Source: Paracoccaceae bacterium
GTDB taxonomy: Bacteria; Pseudomonadota; Alphaproteobacteria; Rhodobacterales; Rhodobacteraceae
Direction: 5' to 3'
NCBI GenBank assembly: GCA_007131945.1
Contig: SLPP01000267.1
Location: 1-18,548 of the forward strand
Length of the DNA: 18,548 nucleotides
A program made the position numbers and the translations under genes. Shown here piece after piece: positions 6,810 through 12,562 of the stretch (position 1 is its first letter; each line of letters starts with the position of its first letter). The notes beneath the pieces are model-generated. The model did no database searches. It worked only from the letters and a program-made list of their open reading frames with translations, and was not told the origin of the DNA.

Positions 6810-7451
6810 ATGCATGGACTTGTCAACCGCGCGATCCAGTGCTTCCTGCACGAGTCGTTCGGTGCCGCGCTCTGGGACGCGGTGGCCGAGCGCGCGGAAC
6901 TGACCGAGGCGCTGGGGCCCGACGGGTTCGAGGCGATGCGCGTCTATGACGACGCGCTGACCGAGGCGGTCCTTGCCGCGGCCTGCGAACGGCTGAACCG
7001 GCCGCGCGAATCGCTGCTCGAGGATCTCGGCCTCTACCTGATCTGGAACGACCGGCTGGAGCCGCTGCGCCGACTGCTGCGCTTCGGCGGGCGCAGCTTC
7101 ACCGAGTTTCTCTACTCGCTCGAGGATCTGCGCGGCCGCACCCGGCTCGCTGTGGCCGAGCTCGACCTGCCCGAACTGGAACTCGACGAGACGGGCGAGG
7201 GCCGCTTCACCCTGCGCTGCCGCGCCTGCCCGCCCGGCTTCGGCCATGTCATGGTCGGCATCCTGCGCGCGCTCGGCGACGATTACGGCGCGCTGGTCGT
7301 GCTCGACCATCTCGGCCCGGTGCCGCCGGTCGCGCGCGGCGACGACCGGCGCCTGCAGGGACGCATGGACGAGCTTCTGTCGATCGCGGTGCACGACCCC
7401 GACTTCCATGCCGGCCGGCGCTTCGACCTCGCCGGCAGCGGGGTGGCGTGA
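6810..7451 (+). CDS. H-NOX (HNOB) domain protein lacking the heme-ligand residues
   Basis: Product of 213 residues. The start MHGLVNRAIQCFL and the middle YDDALTEAVLAAACERLN align well with H-NOX domains, including the guanylate cyclase beta1 subunit. H-NOX proteins normally bind heme and sense NO or O2. Two hallmarks are absent. The proximal heme histidine, which in beta1 follows EFLQNLDAL, is R108 here (EFLYSLEDLR). The YxSxR motif that binds the heme propionates is replaced by C137-R-A139-C-P141. Heme binding by the standard mode is therefore unlikely; the fold is otherwise full length. The next gene, 13 bases on, encodes an HNOBA-GGDEF protein, the usual signalling partner. A GGGGGA ribosome-site-like stretch lies about 10 bases before the ATG. 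Confidence 0.87.
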   Translation: MHGLVNRAIQCFLHESFGAALWDAVAERAELTEALGPDGFEAMRVYDDALTEAVLAAACERLNRPRESLLEDLGLYLIWNDRLEPLRRLLRFGGRSFTEFLYSLEDLRGRTRLAVAELDLPELELDETGEGRFTLRCRACPPGFGHVMVGILRALGDDYGALVVLDHLGPVPPVARGDDRRLQGRMDELLSIAVHDPDFHAGRRFDLAGSGVA

Positions 7452-7464
7452 TGGGCGGGACCGA

Positions 7465-8478
7465 ATGATGGACGCACCACCGCAGCCGCTGACCTTCCAC
7501 CTTGGACCGGGGGCGCTGGGGCACCTGATGCCGCTCTATCTCTGGCTGTCGCCGGACGGCCTCATCCGCGGCGCCGGGCCGAGCCTGCGAAAGATCATGC
7601 GCCCGGACGCCACCGGCGCGCCGCTCGATTCGGTCTTCGAGCTGCGTCGCCCGCGCGGCGTCGTCGCGCCGGCCGAGCTGACCCGCGCCCCGGCGCTGCG
7701 CCTCAACCTGCGCGCCGCGCCGCACACCGCCTTCCGCGGCGTGGCGGTGCCGCTCGCTGGCGGCGAGGGGGTCCTCGTCAACCTCTCCTTCGGCCACGCG
7801 GTGCGCGAGGCGGTGCGCGATCATGCGCTCTCGGACACCGATTTCGCCGCCACCGACCTCGCCATCGAACTGCTCTACCTCGCCGAGGCCAAGGCCGCGA
7901 TCATGGGCGAACTCGAGAAGAGCAACGCCCGCCTGCACGGCGCCAAGCGCAATGCCGAGGAACTGGCGCTGACCGATGCGCTCACCGGGCTGCGCAACCG
8001 CCGCGGCATGGACCGCGCGCTCTCGGGCCTGCTCGCCGCGCGCGCCGATTTCGCGCTGATGCATCTCGACCTCGACCGTTTCAAGCAGGTCAACGACACG
8101 CTCGGCCATGCGGCGGGCGACCATGTCCTGACAGAATTCGCCCGGATGCTGCGCGACAGCGTGCGCACCGGCGACATCGTCACGCGCGTCGGCGGCGACG
8201 AGTTCATCCTGCTCTTTCCCGGCCTGACCGACTACGGCCCGCTCGAACGGGTGGCCACGCGCCTGCTCGAACTCCTGCGCGTGCCGATCGATTTCGCCGG
8301 ACAGCCCTGCGCCATCGGCTCGTCGATGGGCGCGGTGCTCTCGCGCAACTACGCCGCACCGCAGGCCGACCGGATGCTCAGCGATGCCGACCGCGCGCTC
8401 TACGCCTCGAAGGCGGCGGGCCGGGGCCGGCTGACGCTGACCGCCGCCGACGGCACGCTCGACACGCTCGCGGCCTGA
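7465..8478 (+). CDS. Diguanylate cyclase with HNOBA-like sensor domain
   Basis: Product of 337 residues. The N-terminal 130 residues (LTFHLGPGALGHLMPLYLWLSPDG onward in two parts: FHLGPGALGHLM, LYLWLSPDG) fit the PAS-like HNOBA domain that partners H-NOX in guanylate cyclases. A helical coiled-coil linker follows (about 132-168), then a GGDEF domain starting LTDALTGLRNRRG. The active site GGDEF (243-247) is intact and an I-site RTGD (234-237) lies five residues before it, so it should make c-di-GMP with product feedback. No membrane helix is seen, so it is cytosolic. Tandem ATGs at 7465/7468 leave the exact start open. It follows the H-NOX gene by 13 bases in a clear two-gene operon, and should be regulated by that protein. 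Confidence 0.9.
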   Translation: MMDAPPQPLTFHLGPGALGHLMPLYLWLSPDGLIRGAGPSLRKIMRPDATGAPLDSVFELRRPRGVVAPAELTRAPALRLNLRAAPHTAFRGVAVPLAGGEGVLVNLSFGHAVREAVRDHALSDTDFAATDLAIELLYLAEAKAAIMGELEKSNARLHGAKRNAEELALTDALTGLRNRRGMDRALSGLLAARADFALMHLDLDRFKQVNDTLGHAAGDHVLTEFARMLRDSVRTGDIVTRVGGDEFILLFPGLTDYGPLERVATRLLELLRVPIDFAGQPCAIGSSMGAVLSRNYAAPQADRMLSDADRALYASKAAGRGRLTLTAADGTLDTLAA

Positions 8479-8487
8479 GCCTCCGCA

Positions 8488-8516
8488 TTGCCGCCGCGTC
8501 CGGGTGGCCCTATGTT
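8488..8516 (+). promoter_or_regulatory. Candidate sigma-70 promoter of the lipoprotein gene
   Basis: A -35-like TTGCCG (8488-8493) and a -10-like TATGTT (8511-8516) are separated by exactly 17 bases. This predicts a transcript start near 8523 and a leader of about 25 bases before the lipoprotein ATG. It lies just after the diguanylate cyclase stop, so the lipoprotein gene probably has its own promoter. Confidence 0.45.
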
Positions 8517-8547
8517 GCGGTGTCCCCTTCAGGTCGCCGGAGTGCCC

Positions 8548-8985
8548 ATGCCGCGCCCCCTTCCCGCCGCCTGCCTGTCGCTGTTCCTCGCCGGCTGCGT
8601 CGCCATCGACGACCCGGTCGCCGCCCCGGCCGCCTGCCCGGTGATCGCGCAGCGCGACTGGTCGGCCTTCGTCAACGCCATGCCCGGCCCCGACGCCCGG
8701 CCCGAGCTGATCGTCAGCGGCACCGTGACCCTGCCCTCGGCCGGCTACCGCGTCGAGTTGCGCCCCGGTCCCGCCGACCGCTCGGCCCGCCCGGTGCAGG
8801 TGGTCGAACTGGTCGCGATCCCGCCCGACGGCCCCGCCGCCATGGTCCTGACCGAGGCGGATCTGCGCCTGGCGATGCCGGCGCTTTCCGCACCGCCCGG
8901 CGCGCCATCGCCCTATCGCGGTGTGCGCATCCTCTGCGACGGCGAAGAGCTTGCCTTCATCGCCCCGGTCGAGACCGCCTGGTAG
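8548..8985 (+). CDS. Small lipoprotein of unknown function
   Basis: Product of 145 residues with a lipoprotein signal peptide: a short N-terminus, hydrophobic core and lipobox L-A-G-C with the lipidated cysteine at 17. The mature part is a likely beta-rich domain of about 125 residues that includes PELIVSGTVTLPSAGYRVEL and ends FIAPVETAW. Two further cysteines (26 and one near 130) could pair in the periplasm. I do not recognise a characterised family. The start was chosen for the site GGAG five bases upstream and the signal peptide form. The SGNH hydrolase gene follows 27 bases later, perhaps co-transcribed. Confidence 0.75.
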   Translation: MPRPLPAACLSLFLAGCVAIDDPVAAPAACPVIAQRDWSAFVNAMPGPDARPELIVSGTVTLPSAGYRVELRPGPADRSARPVQVVELVAIPPDGPAAMVLTEADLRLAMPALSAPPGAPSPYRGVRILCDGEELAFIAPVETAW

Positions 8986-9012
8986 CCCGCCGCCGCGATC
9001 TCGCCCCGACCG

Positions 9013-9762
9013 ATGCCCTTGCTCGCCCATCCCCTCCTGCGCCTGGCGCTGTCGCCGGTCTACCTGGCACAGGGGCTCTCGGTCCGTCACCGCGCCGCCC
9101 GCCTGCCCGAGGCCGCCGGGCCGCGCGCCGGCAGCACCGGTTCCGGGCCACTCCTGCGGCTGCTGGTCCTGGGCGATTCCTCGGCCGCGGGGGTCGGCGT
9201 CGCGCAGCAGGACGCGGCGCTGGCCGGTCGGCTGTCGGCGACGCTCGCGGCCGGGTTCACCGTCCAGTGGCGGCTGCATGCGCGAACCGGCGCGACGACG
9301 GTCGACACGCTGGAGACTCTCCGCCGTCTCGACGCCGTTCCCTTCGACGCGGCGGTGGTGGCGCTGGGAGTGAACGACGTCGCCCGGCAGGTGCCGCTGC
9401 GCCGCTGGCTCGCCCGCCAGCAGGAACTGGCCGAACTCCTGCAGGCGCGGTTCGGCGTCCGGCGCGCCTATCTCTCGGGCGTGCCGCCGATGGGTCGCTT
9501 TCCGCTCCTGCCGCAGCCGCTGCGCGTGATGCTCGGCGCGCGCGCCGAGGTCTTCGACGCGGCGCTTGCCGGCTTCGCCGCCGGCCAGCCGCGCCTGCGC
9601 CACCTGCCCTTCGATGCCGCCGCGCTCGACCCCGCGCTGATGGCCGAGGACGGATTCCACCCCGGCCCCGAGATCTACCGCCTCTGGGCCGAGCACCTCG
9701 CCGCCGCGATCCGGGCCGATTTCGCGCCGCCGCCACCGCGCGAGGGCGATGCCGGACCTTGA
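9013..9762 (+). CDS. SGNH/GDSL-family hydrolase (esterase/lipase-like)
   Basis: Product of 249 residues. SGNH blocks are visible: block I LVLGDSSAAG with nucleophile S56; a block II glycine around RTGATT (92-96); block III GVNDVA with N121; and block V DGFHP with the catalytic pair D213/H216. It should hydrolyse an ester (lipid, acyl or acetyl group); the substrate is unknown. The first 25 residues are moderately hydrophobic but do not form a convincing cleavable signal, so it is probably cytosolic or loosely membrane-bound. The ribosome site is weak. It lies between a lipoprotein gene and a small unknown gene on the same strand. Confidence 0.88.
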   Translation: MPLLAHPLLRLALSPVYLAQGLSVRHRAARLPEAAGPRAGSTGSGPLLRLLVLGDSSAAGVGVAQQDAALAGRLSATLAAGFTVQWRLHARTGATTVDTLETLRRLDAVPFDAAVVALGVNDVARQVPLRRWLARQQELAELLQARFGVRRAYLSGVPPMGRFPLLPQPLRVMLGARAEVFDAALAGFAAGQPRLRHLPFDAAALDPALMAEDGFHPGPEIYRLWAEHLAAAIRADFAPPPPREGDAGP

Positions 9763-9816
9763 CGCGGTCCGGGCCGCGCTCCATCACCCCTTCACGCAGC
9801 CGGAGGCCCCTTGCCC

Positions 9817-10140
9817 GTGCCCGAAAAACGCCCGCCGCAGGTCTACACCCTGCTCGTCGAGATAGGTCGCAAGCCCGGCGACGGCCTGCCCGACGACGCC
9901 ACGGGCGCCGGCCTGCTGGTCTATGCCGCCGGCCGCGACGAGGCCGAGGCGGTGCGCGAGACCGTCGCCCTCCTGCGCCAGGCCGATCTGGCGCCGCTCG
10001 ACGTGATCGGTCACGGCACGCTCGACGAGCGTCTCGCCGCGGGCGAGGAGATCGACGAGCATGAGCGCGCGCTGATGCAGCGCGCGCTCGACGAGGATGC
10101 GGTGATCGTGGCGCAGATGACGCCCTTCACCGGCGACTGA
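9817..10140 (+). CDS. Small conserved-looking protein of unknown function
   Basis: Acidic product of 107 residues from a GTG start, beginning MPEKRPPQVYTLLVEIGRKPGD (first 10: MPEKRPPQVY), then an Ala/Glu-rich helix (AAGRDEAEAVRETVALLRQA), LAPLDVIGHGT, and ending MTPFTGD. The pattern strand-helix-strand-helix suggests a compact alpha/beta domain; no catalytic or binding motif is recognised. A strong site GGAGG (9802-9806) lies 10 bases before the GTG and 4 bases before an alternative TTG at 9811 in the same frame, so the start is uncertain by two codons. It follows the SGNH hydrolase gene by 54 bases. Codon usage is typical of the window, supporting a real gene. Confidence 0.65.
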   Translation: MPEKRPPQVYTLLVEIGRKPGDGLPDDATGAGLLVYAAGRDEAEAVRETVALLRQADLAPLDVIGHGTLDERLAAGEEIDEHERALMQRALDEDAVIVAQMTPFTGD

Positions 10141-10167
10141 AAGGACGCCGCAAGCGTCGGGGCCGGC

Positions 10168-10584
10168 TCAGCCCTTGGTGATCTGCACCCGCTTGCCGCC
10201 CTGTTCTGCCGGCGCCCGGCGCGGGACCGTGATTGTCAGCACGCCGTCCTTCAGATCGGCCGAGACCTTCGCTTCGTCGGCATCGGCCGGCACGCGGAAA
10301 CTGCGCTGGAAACTGCCGTACTGGCGCTCGCTGAAATACCAGGTGTCGCCCTTCTCCTCGCGCTCGGTCTTCTTCTCGCCGCGAACCGCGACGACGCCAT
10401 TCTCGACGGTGAGCTGGATGTCGTCCTCGGCGACGCCGGGCAGCTCCATCGTGATCCGGTAGGCATCCTCGCCCGAGGATGCCTCGGCCGCGGGCGCGAC
10501 CCAGTCGGCAAGCTTGCCGCCGAACTGGCGGAAGGGTTCGTAAAGCGACGGCCAGAAGGTGCCTAGCGGGGTTTTCTCGACCAT
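10168..10584 (-). CDS. Small heat-shock protein, Hsp20/alpha-crystallin family
   Basis: Product of 138 residues, normal for bacterial Hsp20. The alpha-crystallin domain runs from about 38 to 121 and includes YRITMELPGVAEDDIQLTVE, the strand VVAVRGEKK, the YFSERQYGSFQRSFRVP signature, and the closing LKDGVLTITVPRR. The short C-terminal tail has a degenerate anchoring motif (VQI). It acts as an ATP-independent holdase in the cytosol. The start was chosen for the strong GGAGG six bases upstream; longer frames include non-family residues. The upstream region carries an Fnr-type box and -10 element, suggesting induction at low oxygen rather than only by heat. Confidence 0.92.
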   Translation of the reverse strand: MVEKTPLGTFWPSLYEPFRQFGGKLADWVAPAAEASSGEDAYRITMELPGVAEDDIQLTVENGVVAVRGEKKTEREEKGDTWYFSERQYGSFQRSFRVPADADEAKVSADLKDGVLTITVPRRAPAEQGGKRVQITKG

Positions 10585-10620
10585 GATCTCCTCCATTCGA
10601 ATGCAGTTCCGAACGGGGCA

Positions 10621-10662
10621 GATATAGGAAGCCGCGCCGCGGTTTTCATTGATCCCGGTCAA
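10621..10662 (-). promoter_or_regulatory. Fnr/Crp-family box and -10 element upstream of hsp20
   Basis: On the plus strand 10649-10662 reads TTGATCCCGGTCAA, one mismatch from the Fnr consensus TTGAT-N4-ATCAA. On the minus strand a -10-like TATATC lies at 10626-10621. The centres are 32 bases apart, the spacing of a class II activated promoter (box centred at -41.5). The predicted start is near 10614, 30 bases before the Hsp20 ATG. The motif and spacing are seen directly; binding by FnrL or a relative is inferred. Confidence 0.65.
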
Positions 10663-10797
10663 AATCGCCTGGCGATGGAGCGGTGCGGCGCGCGCGTTCA
10701 ACCAAGGCCGCCGCAGACCGCCCAGGGCGTTGGGTCCAAAGCTTTCATTGTGGTTAACGGTATAGATATTTCATTTTTTGTCAGATACTTGAAGATT

Positions 10798-10813
10798 TGT
10801 GCACGCGTGCACA
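10798..10813. repeat. 16-bp perfect palindrome TGTGCACGCGTGCACA
   Basis: A perfect inverted repeat with no spacer sits 12 bases beyond the dapD stop, in the AT-rich gap before the hsp20 promoter. It could be a dimeric regulator's operator or a stem ending dapD transcription. It lacks a following T-run on the minus strand, so an intrinsic terminator is not well supported. Confidence 0.5.
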
Positions 10814-10825
10814 CCTTGCCCGGAT

Positions 10826-11650
10826 TCAGTCCCGCAGCAGCTCGTTGATCGAGGTCTTGGCGCGCGTCCTCGCGTCCACCCGCTTGACGATCACCGCGCA
10901 GTAGAGATGCACCCCGCCCGTGGACGGCATCGAGCCCGCCACGACGACCGAGCCCGCCGGCACCTCGCCATAGCTGACCTTGCCCGTCTCCCGGTCCACG
11001 ATCTTTGTCGACTGGCCGATGAAGACCCCCATGCCGAGGACCGAGCCCTCGCGCACGATCACGCCCTCGACAACCTCCGACCGCGCGCCGATGAAGCAAT
11101 CGTCCTCGATGATCGTCGGGCCGGCCTGCATCGGCTCCAGCACGCCGCCGATCCCGACCCCGCCCGAAAGATGCACGTTCCTGCCGATCTGCGCGCAGGA
11201 CCCCACCGTTGCCCAGGTATCGACCATCGTCCCCTCGCCGACATGGGCGCCCAGGTTGACGAAGCAGGGCATCAGCACCACGCCCTTCGCGATATGTGCC
11301 GAGCGGCGGACGACGCAGTTGGGCACGGCGCGGAAACCCGCTTCCTTCCACTGGTCCGGGGTCCAGCCGCGGAACTTCGAATCGACCTTGTCCCACCAGG
11401 TTCCGCCCTGCGGCCCGCCGGCATGCGGCTCCATGTCGTGCAGCCGGAAGCCCAGCAGCACGGCCTTCTTCGCCCACTGGTTGACATGCCAGTCGGCGCC
11501 CCGCTTCTCGGCCACGCGCAGCGCGCCCCGGTCGAGCGCATCGAGCGTCGCCTCGATCGCCTCGCGCGTCTCGCCGCGGGTGTCGGGGCTGATCGTTGCG
11601 CGCGCCTCCCAGGCGGCTTCGATGGCGGCTTCGAGGGCGTCGTTCGTCAT
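10826..11650 (-). CDS. dapD: 2,3,4,5-tetrahydropyridine-2,6-dicarboxylate N-succinyltransferase
   Basis: Product of 274 residues, the family's normal length. DapD transfers succinyl from succinyl-CoA to tetrahydrodipicolinate in the succinylase branch of diaminopimelate/lysine synthesis. The N-terminal helical domain leads to a left-handed beta-helix of hexapeptide repeats, visible from about 110 to 235 in [59 protein letters not shown] and [20 protein letters not shown]. The ribosome site AGGAG lies 8 bases before the ATG, and a candidate promoter lies in the shared gap with the divergent LOG gene. dapE, the next-but-one step, is also in this window (14975). Confidence 0.96.
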   Translation of the reverse strand: MTNDALEAAIEAAWEARATISPDTRGETREAIEATLDALDRGALRVAEKRGADWHVNQWAKKAVLLGFRLHDMEPHAGGPQGGTWWDKVDSKFRGWTPDQWKEAGFRAVPNCVVRRSAHIAKGVVLMPCFVNLGAHVGEGTMVDTWATVGSCAQIGRNVHLSGGVGIGGVLEPMQAGPTIIEDDCFIGARSEVVEGVIVREGSVLGMGVFIGQSTKIVDRETGKVSYGEVPAGSVVVAGSMPSTGGVHLYCAVIVKRVDARTRAKTSINELLRD

Positions 11651-11686
11651 CGCGCGGCTCCTGCGGCTCTGGTCATGCGGTGCGCG

Positions 11687-11717
11687 ACGCTATAGCGTTG
11701 CGGCCCCGTACACGCAA
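11687..11717 (-). promoter_or_regulatory. Candidate dapD promoter containing a 12-bp palindrome
   Basis: On the minus strand a -35-like TTGCGT (11717-11712) and a -10-like TATAGC (11694-11689) are separated by 17 bases. The -10 lies inside the perfect palindrome ACGCTATAGCGT (11687-11698). The element is in the 84-base gap between divergent dapD and the LOG gene. A palindrome over a -10 could be an operator, but may be coincidence. Confidence 0.45.
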
Positions 11718-11734
11718 TCAGGCAGGCCAGTTAG

Positions 11735-12562
11735 ATGAACGAAAAGGGCCGGTTCCGCCCCTTCCCGGATGCCGAGGACGATGTCCGCACCTGGCGCGAA
11801 ATCCCCGACACGCCGCAAACGCGCAGCCCGGCCTACCGGCTGGCTTTCGACGACCCCGACTTCCTGATGCGCGACGAGTTGCGGCCGGTGCGGCTGCAGC
11901 TCGAACTCCTCAAGCCCGAGATGCTGATGGCCGAGCGGCAGATCGCCACGACGGTGGTGATGTTCGGCGGCGCGCGCATCCCGCCGCCCGGCAAGCCGGG
12001 CGGCGCACCGGGTCTCGCGACGCTCTCGCCCTACTACGCGCGGGCGCGCGACTTCGCGCGACTGGTCACCGAACGCAGCGTCTCGACGGGCTGTCGGCGA
12101 CTGGTCATCTGCACCGGCGGCGGGCCCGGCGTGATGGAGGCCGGCAATCGCGGCGCGGCCGAAGCGGGCGGCATCTCGATCGGCCTCAACATCGTCCTGC
12201 CGCACGAACAGGCACCCAACGCCTGGGTGACGCCCGAGCTGAGTCTCAATTTCCACTACTTCGCGATCCGCAAGATGCATTTCCTGATGCGCGCCGAGGC
12301 GATCACGGTCTTTCCCGGTGGCTTCGGGACGCTGGACGAGTTGTTCGAGACGCTGACCCTGATCCAGACGCAACGGATGGCGCGGGTCCCGTTCCTTCTC
12401 TTCGGGCGCAGCTTCTGGGAGCGGGTTATCAACTGGCAGGCGCTGGCCGATGCCGGCACGATCAGCCCGCACGACCTGGAACTCTTCCGCTATGTCGAAA
12501 CGGCCGAGGAGGCTCTTGCCGCGATCGACGATTGGCCGGTCGAAAGCCCCGCCCCACCCTGA
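11735..12562 (+). CDS. LOG-family protein (TIGR00730; nucleoside monophosphate phosphoribohydrolase)
   Basis: Product of 275 residues. It has both LOG signatures in a Rossmann-like fold: GGGPGVMEAGNRGA at 128-141 and PGGFGTLDELFE at 194-205. The catalytic Arg/Glu set of these enzymes maps to these motifs. LOG enzymes release the base from nucleoside 5'-monophosphates (cytokinin nucleotides in plants and some bacteria); older annotations call them lysine decarboxylases, which is not supported. The N-terminal 70 residues are longer than in the short LOG proteins. The ribosome site is weak (AGGCAGG region). It is divergent from dapD, and its last 73 bases overlap the convergent kinase gene. Confidence 0.9.
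   Translation: MNEKGRFRPFPDAEDDVRTWREIPDTPQTRSPAYRLAFDDPDFLMRDELRPVRLQLELLKPEMLMAERQIATTVVMFGGARIPPPGKPGGAPGLATLSPYYARARDFARLVTERSVSTGCRRLVICTGGGPGVMEAGNRGAAEAGGISIGLNIVLPHEQAPNAWVTPELSLNFHYFAIRKMHFLMRAEAITVFPGGFGTLDELFETLTLIQTQRMARVPFLLFGRSFWERVINWQALADAGTISPHDLELFRYVETAEEALAAIDDWPVESPAPP

Noticed and set aside
7249..9696. Minus-strand open frame of 815 codons opposite H-NOX, cyclase and SGNH genes
   Set aside because: Antisense to three genes with intact motifs; composition is Gly/Arg/Gln-rich without domains.
8520..10064. Plus-strand open frame of 514 codons across lipoprotein and SGNH genes
   Set aside because: Shifted frame of two well-supported genes; Arg/Ala/Pro-rich and without recognisable domain.
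10698..10748. Short minus-strand frame of 16 codons between dapD and hsp20 (starts MKALDPTPW)
   Set aside because: No ribosome site and no sign of a leader-peptide hairpin; cannot be told from chance.
11735..12562. Lysine decarboxylase, suggested by the PGGxGT motif and the neighbouring lysine-pathway genes
   Set aside because: The motif belongs to LOG phosphoribohydrolases; the decarboxylase name is a historical mis-annotation.
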